A stretch of 64,000 nt of DNA from SAR86 cluster bacterium. GTDB taxonomy: Bacteria; Pseudomonadota; Gammaproteobacteria; Magnimaribacterales; Magnimaribacteraceae. Of this stretch, positions 8,450 through 17,891 are shown piece after piece. Below the pieces are notes generated by a model. That model did no database searches, had not been told where the DNA came from, and worked only from the letters and a program-made list of their open reading frames with translations. Positions within the stretch are counted from its first letter, which is position 1, and the number at the start of each line of letters is the position of its first letter. Both the position numbers and the translations under genes were made by a program. The stretch covers positions 248,001 to 312,000 of the forward strand of contig CP097969.1 in assembly GCA_023703575.1 (NCBI GenBank). The letters are read 5' to 3'.

Positions 8450-9802
8450 ATGCTGAGTGCTAATCAATTATTAAGAAATACTGGGAATTTATTCCCTATT
8501 CAAGTCTCTTTTTTCATAGCGGCGTCTTTCGGACTATATCTAGCAGTTTTGTCCCTATCAAATGAAGAAATGAATAACGGCACGAGCATTTTGATTGCTA
8601 CCTCCGGTGGACTAATAGCAATTTTCTTTTTTTATTTCATGCTTCAAAAGTATTTTGTAGTGTCTATTCTAAAGTATGCTCTTTTATTTTATCTCATACG
8701 ACTGAGCATAGGGATCGTCCATTACTTGATATTTTTGGAACCCGACTATTTCAGACATAGTTCTTCAGACTTTTCCTATCTTGATGAGTATATGTGGCTT
8801 TTCGATTCGATGGATATGTTTGCTGCCGGAACAGCAGGGACAGCTGATGCAGATACAGTAGCTGGTTATGCCGCCGAAAATAAAAACTATGAAATGATAT
8901 ACCTCATGTCTTTTCTCTTTTATTTTGGTGGTGTAAAGGCTCTAAGCGTTGCAACCTTTAACTCATTAGTGACGGTTTATGCAGCTTTTTTAATTTATTT
9001 TATTTCTTTGAAAATTAACGAAAACAGCAGGAATGCTATTTTCTGCTTTTTGATTGTGCTTTTACAGCCTTTCGAAATGATAACCTCAATTCTATCAAGA
9101 GACACTTTTGGACAAATGTTGGTCCTATATAGCGTTTTTCTCCTTGTGTTTTTCTTCTCGAGTAATGGTTTATTCAAAATTGTGATTATTGGTTTTGCTA
9201 GCTGGGTCTCCAGCCTGGTTAGAGAAGTTTATTTCCTGATACCACTGATTGTCGGTATTGGAACCAACATAGTTTATTCCGTAATTTATAATTTTAGAAA
9301 CTTCAAAAAATCAAACCTTATTGCCTTCATTTTTGCCTTGATTGGTTTAGTTGCTCTTACACCAATTCTAATAGAAATATTTCTTGGAAGGTTTTTAAAT
9401 GTAGATTTCCTTAGTAAAATCATCGCATTACCAGTTTCTTTTATATACTCTGTTGTAGGCCCCTTTCCTTGGACACAAGTTTTATATCAGGTGACAGGTT
9501 ATGAGTATCATATCCCAGGTTATCTTACATCAGTTTTCAATTTAACATTATTTCTAAGCTTATTGATATTTCTTGTGAACATTAGACCGAGCAGGTCGCA
9601 GTTTATGATCCTTCTTATATTCTCCCTATTTTATTTATCAGGTATCTTAGTTTATGGAGGTAAGCATACTGTCTACTACTCTATAGCCGTACCTCTCTTG
9701 GCGCTTTTTGATAGTAATTCAAGAATTTTCATATTTTTTAGTAGGTTTATAATGGTTTTTATATTCTTTTTGATTCTTAACTTTATTTATCTATCTCGAT
9801 GA
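8450..9802 (+). CDS. Wzy-like membrane protein (putative O-unit polymerase)
   Basis: A 450-residue membrane protein with about ten or more hydrophobic helices and one larger hydrophilic loop near residues 95-145. This topology is shared by Wzy polymerases and O-antigen ligases, which are otherwise too divergent to recognise by motif. The loop is rich in Asp, Tyr and Gly/Ala-Thr (SSDFSYLDEYMWLFDSMDMF, then an AGTAGTADAD stretch). It follows the Wzx gene and precedes a glycosyltransferase whose ATG overlaps its stop by four bases, so it is cotranscribed in a repeat-unit operon. The call as polymerase is an inference from topology and place. I see no sequence signature that proves it. Confidence 0.55.
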   Translation: MLSANQLLRNTGNLFPIQVSFFIAASFGLYLAVLSLSNEEMNNGTSILIATSGGLIAIFFFYFMLQKYFVVSILKYALLFYLIRLSIGIVHYLIFLEPDYFRHSSSDFSYLDEYMWLFDSMDMFAAGTAGTADADTVAGYAAENKNYEMIYLMSFLFYFGGVKALSVATFNSLVTVYAAFLIYFISLKINENSRNAIFCFLIVLLQPFEMITSILSRDTFGQMLVLYSVFLLVFFFSSNGLFKIVIIGFASWVSSLVREVYFLIPLIVGIGTNIVYSVIYNFRNFKKSNLIAFIFALIGLVALTPILIEIFLGRFLNVDFLSKIIALPVSFIYSVVGPFPWTQVLYQVTGYEYHIPGYLTSVFNLTLFLSLLIFLVNIRPSRSQFMILLIFSLFYLSGILVYGGKHTVYYSIAVPLLALFDSNSRIFIFFSRFIMVFIFFLILNFIYLSR

Positions 9803-10917
9803 AAGATAAAAGCCTTAAAATTTTGCTAGTTATGGGATCAGCTGCTGCTCCTGTTCCTAACAGCGCAATATTCAAAGATAATATTTATGAATCACTTATT
9901 ACTCTGGGCCATCAAGTCACAATCATACAATTTGATGAATTTCTAAAACAGCATCAGACAGAAACTCTGGAGAATCAAAAAAATATACTTGAAGAACACA
10001 TAATCTCTGTCTTCAAGCAAGAAGCCCCTTTCGATTATTTGTTAGGTTTTTTATCAGATGAGCAAGTAACACCTAATTTATACAAAGAACTTAAAGATGA
10101 GGTTTATACTGTGAATTGGACTTGCAATAGCCATCAATTTGACATTCTGCACAAAAGAAACTCTCCTTACATAGGGCTTAATACCTACATATCAAAAAAT
10201 CATAAAGCCTTATACGACTCTGTTGGAGCAAATAATTATTGGTTACCCATGGCCGCGAACGAAAATCTTTATGAAATTTCAGGTAATCAGGATATAGGGA
10301 TATCTTTTGTTGGTTCAGCATATGGGAAAAGGCCATACTATATTTGGAGGCTCCTACAATCAGGTATAGACTTAAAGTTGTTTGGTCCTGGTTGGTATCT
10401 CAATAATAATATTACCAATTTCCTAAGATTGTATGTCGCTCCAATTGTATATAACTTAAATACAAATGAAAAAAGACTAAAAAATTTAAATAAAAGTGAA
10501 AGAATTTTAATTCAAAAACAAATTATGAAATTGACTGAAGTGGGAGGAGTTCCAGATGACAAGAATTATAGAAAGATATTATCTAGATCATTAGTATCTT
10601 TGAATTTCCCTGAATCAAGAAAAGATAACGATTTTTTCAATTATGAGGTTACGTTTGGGTGTAACTTTAGAGATTTTGAAATCCCACTTTCTGGATCAAT
10701 GCTATTAACTCAAGATTCTGAGGAATTTGACTTTTTTTACGAGAGAGGAAAGGAGGCAATTCCTTTCGGTAATGAAACTGACTTAATTGAAAAAGCAAAA
10801 TATTATTCCAATAATGTTACGGAAGCTAAGAAAATTTCAGAGGCAGGTCATCGAAGAGCTTTAAATGACCATACTTGGAGTAAACGATTTAATCAGCTTT
10901 TTAATTATTTAAAATAG
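9799..10917 (+). CDS. CgeB-like glycosyltransferase
   Basis: A 372-residue protein. The C-terminal third resembles the 'glycosyl transferases group 1' domain found in CgeB-type proteins: LNFPESRKDNDFFNYEVTFG, then FRDFEIPLSGSMLLTQDSEE, and finally a tail with KISEAGHRRALNDHTWSKRF. The N-terminal domain begins with a Rossmann-like strand and NSAIFKDNIYESLITLGH. A central motif, SFVGSAYGKRPYYIWRL, matches the same family. It probably transfers a sugar to the growing repeat unit; the donor is unknown. Its ATG overlaps the stop of the polymerase candidate. A second protein of the same type is encoded at 26312. Confidence 0.72.
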   Translation: MKDKSLKILLVMGSAAAPVPNSAIFKDNIYESLITLGHQVTIIQFDEFLKQHQTETLENQKNILEEHIISVFKQEAPFDYLLGFLSDEQVTPNLYKELKDEVYTVNWTCNSHQFDILHKRNSPYIGLNTYISKNHKALYDSVGANNYWLPMAANENLYEISGNQDIGISFVGSAYGKRPYYIWRLLQSGIDLKLFGPGWYLNNNITNFLRLYVAPIVYNLNTNEKRLKNLNKSERILIQKQIMKLTEVGGVPDDKNYRKILSRSLVSLNFPESRKDNDFFNYEVTFGCNFRDFEIPLSGSMLLTQDSEEFDFFYERGKEAIPFGNETDLIEKAKYYSNNVTEAKKISEAGHRRALNDHTWSKRFNQLFNYLK

Positions 10918-10925
10918 AAATCCAA

Positions 10926-12344
10926 ATGAATAATAAAACTAGGAAAAATCTATGGGCTGTAATTCTCGCGGGTGGATCGGGAAAGAGGCTGTGGCCATTA
11001 TCAAGAGGATCTTATCCCAAACAATTCATTGATATAGATAATTCAGGTTCTCTGCTATCAAAATCAATCAGAAGAGCTTCTAATCTTTCTAATTTAAGAG
11101 GTATTTTGATTGTAACAGGACAAAATCATCTAAAACTGATCGAAAACACCCTGAAAGAATTTAAAGATTTAAATTGTTTAGTTTTAATTGAACCTGAAGG
11201 AAGAAACACTGCCCCAGCTATTTTTGCTGCAGCAAAATATATCCAAAAACAAGATGTAGAATCAGAGATACTAGTTATGCCATCTGATCATCATTACGAT
11301 CGAGATGCTCTTGCAAGAACAGTTAATAACGCCATGAAGGTAAAGCAAAAAGGTCAACTTATCACTTTTGGTATAAAACCCACCTCTCCAGAGGTAGGAT
11401 ATGGTTACATACATCATACAAATAATGAAGATGTACTTAAGAAAATAATCCTTTTCAAAGAGAAGCCAAATCTAAAGACTGCAAAAAAATATTTATCAAC
11501 AAATGAATTTTATTGGAATAGCGGCATAAATATATTCAATTCAAACTTTATAATCCAAGAATTTAGCAGTCTTTGGAAGGAATCAAATAAAGTTAACCTT
11601 GAATTCATTCAAAGAGATAAATTCATAGAGATTAATAAAAAAGAATTTCAGAAATTGCCAAATATCTCCATCGACTACGCAATTCTAGAAAAATCTAGCA
11701 ATACCTACACCTCAGAATTTCTAGGCAAATGGTCAGATGTTGGTTCTTGGCACAGCCTCAAAGAATTAAACTTAGAATCTACCGAAAACGATAATGCTAT
11801 TCTTGGGGAAAAAATATTTATAGATGATTCAAGAAGCAATCTCATATATTCTCAAACAAGGACAGTCGGTGTTTCAGGGGTTGATAACCTTGCAATTATT
11901 GACACTCCAGATGCATTGTTAATTACAAACTTAAACAAAAGAGAAAATGCTAATAAGATTCTTGATAAGATAAATGATGAAGAAAAAGGCATTTTTGATT
12001 CTAGTGAGAAAGTTTTCCGACCATGGGGCTGGTATGAAACAATTGATGGAGGTAATAACTATCAGGTAAAGAGAATCCATGTCTACCCTAAAGAACAATT
12101 ATCAGTTCAAAAGCATTTTCACAGATCAGAAAGATGGGTCGTAATAAAGGGTGAAGCAGAAATTCAAGTAGGAGATAATATAGAGCGATATCCGGTAGGT
12201 AGCATGATATCTATAGGCAAAGAAGTCATACATTCTTTAGCCAATACAACTGATTCGGATGTTGAAATAATTGAAGTACAATTGGGCAGTTATCTTGGTG
12301 AAGACGATATTGTAAGATACTCAGATAAATATGGTAGAGATTAG
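10926..12344 (+). CDS. manC: Mannose-1-phosphate guanylyltransferase / mannose-6-phosphate isomerase
   Basis: A 472-residue bifunctional-type enzyme that supplies GDP-mannose. The N-terminal nucleotidyltransferase domain has the signature AVILAGGSGKRLWPLSR, with KQFI supplying the conserved Lys-Gln, and the substrate motifs EPEGRNTAPAI and FKEKPNL. The C-terminal cupin domain (from about residue 350) begins RPWGWYETI and carries the metal-site motif QLSVQKHFHRSERWVV plus a later VIHSLAN His. Length is normal for the ManC/AlgA/XanB type. GDP-mannose made here is the substrate of Gmd at 13357, and so feeds the colitose branch. Confidence 0.93.
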   Translation: MNNKTRKNLWAVILAGGSGKRLWPLSRGSYPKQFIDIDNSGSLLSKSIRRASNLSNLRGILIVTGQNHLKLIENTLKEFKDLNCLVLIEPEGRNTAPAIFAAAKYIQKQDVESEILVMPSDHHYDRDALARTVNNAMKVKQKGQLITFGIKPTSPEVGYGYIHHTNNEDVLKKIILFKEKPNLKTAKKYLSTNEFYWNSGINIFNSNFIIQEFSSLWKESNKVNLEFIQRDKFIEINKKEFQKLPNISIDYAILEKSSNTYTSEFLGKWSDVGSWHSLKELNLESTENDNAILGEKIFIDDSRSNLIYSQTRTVGVSGVDNLAIIDTPDALLITNLNKRENANKILDKINDEEKGIFDSSEKVFRPWGWYETIDGGNNYQVKRIHVYPKEQLSVQKHFHRSERWVVIKGEAEIQVGDNIERYPVGSMISIGKEVIHSLANTTDSDVEIIEVQLGSYLGEDDIVRYSDKYGRD

Positions 12345-12395
12345 TTTTAAGAGATTTATGTGCATAGCCTTTACGATTAGAGTTAAAATATAAAT

Positions 12396-13352
12396 ATGGA
12401 AGAATCCCTCGAAAATAACAACTCAGATTCGGTAGACCTCTACGAGATGACAACATGGATTTGGTCACAAAGAAATTTTTTAACTCTTTTTAGCTCTATT
12501 GCCGCGGTAATTTCAGTTACCGTTGCACTTATTTTACCTAATAATTATATTTCTAATGTTACTTTGATGCCTAAAGATACTCAGTTAGACGTTTCTTTGT
12601 CGGGAGGAGGTGTTGGAGGGTTTGACTTCGGAGGATTGTCATCTCTTGTCACTTTTGGTGATAGTGTTGATACCGATCCAAACGTAATATTGGCAAAAGA
12701 GCTACTGGTATCAAAGGCTTTTGTAGTTGATTTTATAAAGAAATATGATTACTTACCTGAACTACTTCACGCTAAGAGATGGGAGGATGGTTCAATTGTT
12801 TACAAAGCGAGTGGATATAACGTCGATGAGGATAAGCTGGATTATATGCCTTCTGACTACGATATTTACAAAGCTTTTTTATTGAGATTTTCCATTGAAA
12901 CTGATAGGAAGACAAAATATGCAAAACTTGGTTTCGAGCATGTTTCACCTCACTTTTCTCAAGAACTCTTGACGAACTTGGTAAGAGAAGTAAATGATAA
13001 AGTTAAAGATATTGAAGTAGGTAGAGCTCAGCGTTCCATAGTTTATCTTGACAATATTATTGCAGAAACTTCAATGCGTGATTTAAATTTACTTCTAAAT
13101 AAACTCAAAGAAAAAAATCTCAAGATTTTAATGCTTGCTGAAATAGATGAATTTTTTATTTTAGATATTGTTGACCCTGCTTTCTTGCCAACGGAAAAGT
13201 CAAAACCTTATAGAGCTCTCATAAGCGTTTTTGGTACTTTTTTCGGTTTTTTAATTGGTCTTTTTATACTGGGTTTGTTTAGGTTAATGCGTTACGAAGT
13301 AATTCTCTCTCTTTCTCCATTTAGATTAGGAAAAAACAAATTATCAACATAA
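12396..13352 (+). CDS. Wzz-type polysaccharide chain-length regulator
   Basis: A 318-residue polysaccharide co-polymerase. It has an N-terminal cytoplasmic segment rich in acidic residues ([12 protein letters not shown]), a first membrane helix at about residues 32-51, a large periplasmic part, and a second membrane helix near 285-305 preceded by the proline-rich motif [16 protein letters not shown], which is the Wzz/PCP signature. The periplasmic part includes a Gly-rich stretch ([17 protein letters not shown]) that replaces the usual loop. With Wzx and Wzy-like proteins upstream it completes a Wzx/Wzy assembly pathway, where it would set polymer length. No tyrosine-kinase domain is fused, which argues for an O-antigen-type regulator. 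Confidence 0.85.
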   Translation: MEESLENNNSDSVDLYEMTTWIWSQRNFLTLFSSIAAVISVTVALILPNNYISNVTLMPKDTQLDVSLSGGGVGGFDFGGLSSLVTFGDSVDTDPNVILAKELLVSKAFVVDFIKKYDYLPELLHAKRWEDGSIVYKASGYNVDEDKLDYMPSDYDIYKAFLLRFSIETDRKTKYAKLGFEHVSPHFSQELLTNLVREVNDKVKDIEVGRAQRSIVYLDNIIAETSMRDLNLLLNKLKEKNLKILMLAEIDEFFILDIVDPAFLPTEKSKPYRALISVFGTFFGFLIGLFILGLFRLMRYEVILSLSPFRLGKNKLST

Positions 13353-13356
13353 TCAT

Positions 13357-14439
13357 TTGACTAAAAAGGCTATAATTACAGGCATAACTGGGCAGGATGG
13401 TTCTTATCTTGCCGAATTTCTATTAGAAAAGGGGTACGAAGTACATGGACTCAAAAGAAGAAGCTCTCTCTATAATACAGACAGAATAGACCATCTGATT
13501 AATTCAGATTTAATTGATAAGAAATTTTTCTACCATCACGCAGATATGACAGATTCGAGTAGTCTATTTCATCTAGTAAATAATGTTCGTCCTGATGAGG
13601 TTTACAACTTAGCTGCTCAAAGCCATGTAGGTGTGTCCTTTGAAGAACCGGAATATACAGCTAATGCAGACGGAATAGGTGTATTGAGATTACTCGAAGC
13701 AATAAGAAGCTCAAATTTAGTTGAAAAAACAAGGTTCTATCAAGCTTCAACCTCAGAATTGTTTGGTAAAGTTACCGAAATACCTCAGAGAGAAACAACT
13801 CCTTTTTACCCCAGAAGTCCTTATGCTGTCGCAAAGCTCTATGCTTATTGGATAACTATAAATTACAGGGAAGCATATGATATGTTCGCCTGTAATGGCA
13901 TTTTATTCAATCACGAGTCTCCTTATAGAGGGGAGACTTTTGTTACAAGAAAAATAACTAAAGCCCTAGCCAAAATTTCTCTTGGGTCAGATGAAATACT
14001 TTCCTTAGGAAATATGGATGCAAAGAGAGACTGGGGACATGCTAAGGACTATGTGGAAATGCAATGGTTGATTCTACAGAATGACTTGCCAAAGGATTAT
14101 GTAATTGCTACCGGAGTGCAATATAGCGTTAGAGAGTTTGTATCTATGGCATCTGAGAGACTAGATATGAAGATAACGTGGGAAGGCAAGGGAATGGAAG
14201 AAAAGGGCTATGATCAGAACGGGAGGCTTGTTGTTAAAGTTAGTCCTGAGTACTTTAGACCAACAGAAGTTGAAACTTTATTGGGAGATAGTAGTTTGGC
14301 CAAAAAAGACCTCAAATGGGAACCCAAGATATCTATAGACCAAATGATTGATGAAATGGTCGAACATGATCTGGAAATATCTAGATATGAATTAGAATTA
14401 GGTATCAACTCTACTAAAGTTTACAGAAAGAAGTCCTAA
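13357..14439 (+). CDS. gmd: GDP-mannose 4,6-dehydratase
   Basis: Converts GDP-D-mannose to GDP-4-keto-6-deoxy-D-mannose. The 360-residue protein has the NADP motif [16 protein letters not shown], the signature [16 protein letters not shown], the catalytic ASTSELFG and [12 protein letters not shown] (Tyr-x3-Lys), and [20 protein letters not shown], which together are specific for Gmd. The start is taken as TTG at 13357, which places the Rossmann strand directly after it as in homologues. Eighteen bases after its stop comes colD, which uses the Gmd product, and manC lies upstream, so the branch is physically grouped. Confidence 0.96.
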   Translation: MTKKAIITGITGQDGSYLAEFLLEKGYEVHGLKRRSSLYNTDRIDHLINSDLIDKKFFYHHADMTDSSSLFHLVNNVRPDEVYNLAAQSHVGVSFEEPEYTANADGIGVLRLLEAIRSSNLVEKTRFYQASTSELFGKVTEIPQRETTPFYPRSPYAVAKLYAYWITINYREAYDMFACNGILFNHESPYRGETFVTRKITKALAKISLGSDEILSLGNMDAKRDWGHAKDYVEMQWLILQNDLPKDYVIATGVQYSVREFVSMASERLDMKITWEGKGMEEKGYDQNGRLVVKVSPEYFRPTEVETLLGDSSLAKKDLKWEPKISIDQMIDEMVEHDLEISRYELELGINSTKVYRKKS

Positions 14440-14456
14440 TTTTCCAGTCAAAATTT

Positions 14457-15647
14457 ATGAAAGATAAAGAACCCATACTGCCTCTAGCAGTTTCTTCTTG
14501 GGACGAGCAAGAAAGAGAAGCTATTTATAAAGTTATCGAAAGTGATAATTTTACTATGGGTAAGAATGTTAAAGCTTTTGAAGAAGATTTCGCTGCTTAT
14601 CATGGATCAAAATATTGTGTAATGGTAAATTCAGGCTCTTCGGCTAATCACTTGGGTTTATCTTCACTTTTTTTTAGACAACAAGGTCCAAAATTAAATC
14701 AAGGTGATGAGGTTTTGGTAACCGCCGTTTCTTGGTCAACTACTTATTCTCCTCTTTATTTTCATGGCCTTAAATTAAGGTTTGTAGACATTGATATCGA
14801 TACTCTCAATGTTGATACAAAAAAATTGATGGAGGCAATAACACCAAATACCAAGGCAATTTTCGCAGTAAATTTACTCGGCAATCCGAATGCATATGAT
14901 GAGATTGAAAGAATAGCTGATGAAAATGGGCTAATCTTAATAGAAGACAATTGTGAATCGTTAGGAGCTGAATATTTAGGAAAGAAGACAGGAAGTTTTG
15001 GTTTATTTGGTACATGTAGCGGTTTTTTTAGTCATCATATGTCTACAATGGAAGGAGGTATGATAACAACTGATGATGAAGAGATTTATCATATACTTTT
15101 ATCTATAAGGGCACATGGGTGGACAAGAAATTTACCCAAAGTTAACAAACTTATAAAGAAATCTGATGATGCTTTTATGGAATCCTTTAGATTTATTCTG
15201 CCAGGTTATAACTTCAGACCGCTTGAATTTTCTGGAAGTCTAGGAAGAGTGCAATTAAAAAAATTAGATAAGTTTATTGCACAAAGAAGAATAAATGCCC
15301 AATTGTTTCAAGATATTTTCAATAAATATTCTTTTCTAAAAACTCAAAAGGAAATCGGTCAAAGTTCTTGGTTTGGATTCTCAATTACACTCAAGGAAGA
15401 ATCGGAAATTTCTAGAGAGTCATTTGTCAAACTACTAACCGTTAATGGTATTGAAACTAGACCAATAGTAGCGGGTAACATAATACATAATCCTATGGTT
15501 GACTATTTTGATTGCTCTCAAGCAGATACTCTTATTAATTCAGATCTAGTTCACAAGAATGGCCTGTTTATAGGTAATCATCATTATTCTCTTGAAGAGC
15601 CATTCAAAATACTAGATAAGCTTATCAAAAATAATTACGGGGCTTAG
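14457..15647 (+). CDS. colD: GDP-4-keto-6-deoxy-D-mannose 3-dehydratase
   Basis: PLP-dependent enzyme of the DegT/DnrJ/EryC1/StrS fold that removes the C3 hydroxyl of GDP-4-keto-6-deoxymannose on the way to GDP-L-colitose. At the position where aminotransferases hold the PLP lysine, the sequence reads FFSHHMSTMEGG: a His (about residue 193) replaces Lys, the hallmark of ColD and RfbH dehydratases. Other ColD-like segments are VSWSTTYSPL, LIEDNCESLGAEY, IRAHGWTRNLPK, GYNFRPLEFSG and SSWFGFSITLK. The 396-residue length fits ColD (about 388) better than RfbH (about 437, with an iron-sulphur cluster), and the gmd gene just upstream supplies a GDP rather than a CDP sugar. Confidence 0.93.
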   Translation: MKDKEPILPLAVSSWDEQEREAIYKVIESDNFTMGKNVKAFEEDFAAYHGSKYCVMVNSGSSANHLGLSSLFFRQQGPKLNQGDEVLVTAVSWSTTYSPLYFHGLKLRFVDIDIDTLNVDTKKLMEAITPNTKAIFAVNLLGNPNAYDEIERIADENGLILIEDNCESLGAEYLGKKTGSFGLFGTCSGFFSHHMSTMEGGMITTDDEEIYHILLSIRAHGWTRNLPKVNKLIKKSDDAFMESFRFILPGYNFRPLEFSGSLGRVQLKKLDKFIAQRRINAQLFQDIFNKYSFLKTQKEIGQSSWFGFSITLKEESEISRESFVKLLTVNGIETRPIVAGNIIHNPMVDYFDCSQADTLINSDLVHKNGLFIGNHHYSLEEPFKILDKLIKNNYGA

Positions 15648-15651
15648 TTTT

Positions 15652-16548
15652 TTGAGACAGATACTTATCATTGGTGGACAAGGTTTTATAGGTAAACATT
15701 TAGCTAATTTTTATATGGCAGAAGATTACAAAGTTGTTACTACCACCAGATTTCATCAGATCGTAGATAATAATTGCTTGCAATTAGATTACTCAAAAGA
15801 ATCTTTTCAAAAACTTTTTAAAGAACAAGTCTTTGAAAAGATTTTTTTTCTGACAGGAAACCCATATCCAGGCCTGTCCATTGATGATTGTAATATAGAT
15901 ATAGAGCAAACTTTTGTTCCTTTGGTAAATGCCGTTGAGACTTTGAAGGAATTGTCTTACGAAGGAGATTTTTGGTTTGCATCTTCTGTAGCAGTGTATG
16001 GTTCTACAGAATTGGATATACAAAGTGAAGATGATATATGTAAACCATTATCAAACTACGCAGTTATCAAACTGGCCGGAGAAAATTACTTAAGCATGAT
16101 GTCTTTGACATCTGAACTATATCTAGGATCTTTGAGAATCTTCTCTACCTTTGGCGAGAATCTCAAAAGACAGTTAATCTATGATATTTATCAGAAGATA
16201 AAAGATGATCCTCAAAACATTTATTTATTTGGTAGTGGAGAAGAAGTGAGAGATTTATCATATGTTGGTGATCAAGTTCAGAGAATTAAAATAGTTGCAG
16301 ACTCAATTCGACCTAAAGGCGATGTTTATAACATAGGTTCAGGAGAAGCAACTTCAATCAATTCAATAGCAGAAGAAGTTGTAAAAATTATGGGTCATGG
16401 AACAAAAATTAACTATACATCAGAGAGTCGTATCTTTGATGGAAGTTCCTGGGTAGCAAATATGAATAAAATGCAAAAACTTGCACCTAACCCAAAATCA
16501 CCTTTGCTTATTTCTCTAGAGAGAACGATTAATTCATTAGAAGATTAA
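15652..16548 (+). CDS. NAD-dependent sugar epimerase/reductase
   Basis: A 298-residue extended SDR protein with the nucleotide motif GGQGFIGKHL, the active-site pair FASSVAVYG and SNYAVIKLAGEN (Tyr-x3-Lys), and the C-terminal segments EEVRDLSYVGD and YNIGSGEATSINSIAEE. It lies between colD and a fucose-synthase-like gene, so it may take part in colitose synthesis (as the 5-epimerase/4-reductase, ColC) or reduce another keto sugar. Which of the two SDR genes after colD is ColC cannot be settled from motifs alone. The start is TTG at 15652, five bases after the colD stop, chosen because it puts the Rossmann strand at the N-terminus. Confidence 0.7.
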   Translation: MRQILIIGGQGFIGKHLANFYMAEDYKVVTTTRFHQIVDNNCLQLDYSKESFQKLFKEQVFEKIFFLTGNPYPGLSIDDCNIDIEQTFVPLVNAVETLKELSYEGDFWFASSVAVYGSTELDIQSEDDICKPLSNYAVIKLAGENYLSMMSLTSELYLGSLRIFSTFGENLKRQLIYDIYQKIKDDPQNIYLFGSGEEVRDLSYVGDQVQRIKIVADSIRPKGDVYNIGSGEATSINSIAEEVVKIMGHGTKINYTSESRIFDGSSWVANMNKMQKLAPNPKSPLLISLERTINSLED

Positions 16549-16549
16549 A

Positions 16550-17482
16550 ATGATACTTGTATTAGGAGCCACTGGTTTTTTAGGCAAAAGAGTCATAAAT
16601 AAACTTCAGCAATATAATTTGCCTCATCATGCAAGTTCATTAAGTTTAGGTTGTGATTTAATGGACGCCTATCAAACGAATAGTTTATTTGATTCTATAA
16701 AACCTAAATATGTAATCAACTGCTCGGCTTTTGTCGGCGGCATAGATTTTGGATATTCATATCCAGCAGATCTTTTTTTTAGAAATACTATGATGATCGT
16801 GAATATTTTGGAAGCATCTAAGAATTATGGAGTTAAGAGGTTAATTAATCCTATATCAAATTGTGCTTATCCAGGAGAGGCATCTTTATTTAAAGAATCT
16901 GAATTTTGGAATGGACCTTTACATGAATCTGTCCAGGTTTATGGGTCTGTTAGAAAGTTATCGACTATTGGCTCTTGGGCTTATGCTAAGCAACATAATC
17001 TTGATGTTGTGAACCTCATTCTTTCTAATATGTACGGTCCAGGAGATCATTTTGAAGAGAAAAGATCGCATGCTTTAGGCGCTCTGATAATGAAGATGGT
17101 TAAAGCCAGAATAGAAGGAAAGGAAGAGGTGATTGTATGGGGCACAGGTGCTCCTGTAAGAGAATGGATGTTTGTGGATGATGGAGCTGAATCTCTTATA
17201 AGAGGTATTAAAATACCTAGGAGCATTGATCCAATTAATGTTGGCATAGGAAAAGGCATAAGCATCATTGATCTTGCAGACTTGATCAAATCAGAAACAT
17301 GTTACGAAGGTAAATTGGTTTTTGATAAGACTAAACCAGACGGAGCTCCATTTAAGACAGTTGATGGATCTAAAGGTAAGAGGATATTTGGTTGGTCTCC
17401 AGAGAAAGATCTTATAGAGGGTATAAAAGAAACAGTAAAATGGTATGAAAACACAATTAAAGGAGTTCAGCATGAGTCATGA
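16550..17482 (+). CDS. GDP-L-fucose synthase-like epimerase/reductase
   Basis: A 310-residue SDR protein related to GDP-fucose synthase (WcaG) and GDP-colitose synthase (ColC). It has the cofactor motif LGATGFLGKRV, the family pattern NCSAFVGGIDFGYSYPADLF, the Ser/Cys motif PISNCAYPG, and NMYGPGDHF. In the place of the usual Tyr-x3-Lys it reads VYGSVRKLS, where Lys is one residue farther from Tyr and Arg takes the normal place. With gmd and colD upstream it is the stronger candidate for the final 5-epimerase/4-reductase giving GDP-L-colitose. The gene starts one base after the previous stop. Confidence 0.72.
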   Translation: MILVLGATGFLGKRVINKLQQYNLPHHASSLSLGCDLMDAYQTNSLFDSIKPKYVINCSAFVGGIDFGYSYPADLFFRNTMMIVNILEASKNYGVKRLINPISNCAYPGEASLFKESEFWNGPLHESVQVYGSVRKLSTIGSWAYAKQHNLDVVNLILSNMYGPGDHFEEKRSHALGALIMKMVKARIEGKEEVIVWGTGAPVREWMFVDDGAESLIRGIKIPRSIDPINVGIGKGISIIDLADLIKSETCYEGKLVFDKTKPDGAPFKTVDGSKGKRIFGWSPEKDLIEGIKETVKWYENTIKGVQHES

Positions 17483-17891
17483 TATAAAAAAAGATGGGAA
17501 AATCCTGGCTAGATATATAAAAGCTAGCGAGGCTTGGGGACATGATAATTTATCCTTCTTTTCACAGGATGAAGAATACATACAAGCCGGTTCTTGGAAT
17601 TACAATAAAGGTAAAAAATTACTTGCCCACACGCATAATGAAGTCGAGAGATCAGTTTTATTTACTCAAGAAGTAATTTATGTAAAATCGGGTAGTCTAC
17701 AAGCATATATCTATGATGATAATTCTATTTTGGTAGAAGAAATAACAGCCTATGCAGATGATGTCCTTATTATGCTTTCTGGTGGGCACGGATACGAGAT
17801 TCTGGAAGATAACACAAAAGTTTTAGAGATAAAAAATGGACCTTACTTAGGTCCAGAAATAGACAGAGATAGGCTAAATCTAGATGGATAA
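17472..17891 (+). CDS. Small cupin protein of a sugar locus
   Basis: A 139-residue single-domain cupin. The metal-site motif is AHTHNEVERSVLFTQEVIYV (His-x-His with a following Glu), and the second cupin motif lies in MLSGGHGYEIL. The ending KNGPYLGPEIDRDRL is shared, as I recall, by cupins often found in surface-polysaccharide clusters whose role is unknown. It may be a sugar isomerase/epimerase or a metal-binding protein. The start is ATG 17472 rather than an ATG 27 bases upstream, because AAAGGAG lies at good spacing before it; it then overlaps the previous gene by 11 bases. Its last eight bases overlap the acyltransferase gene, which suggests coupled translation. Confidence 0.65.
   Translation: MSHDIKKDGKILARYIKASEAWGHDNLSFFSQDEEYIQAGSWNYNKGKKLLAHTHNEVERSVLFTQEVIYVKSGSLQAYIYDDNSILVEEITAYADDVLIMLSGGHGYEILEDNTKVLEIKNGPYLGPEIDRDRLNLDG

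Noticed and set aside
14457-15647. RfbH (CDP-sugar 3-dehydrase) as identity of the DegT-fold protein
   Set aside because: It also has His for Lys, but this protein is too short, lacks the Cys pattern for a 2Fe-2S cluster, and is preceded by gmd.
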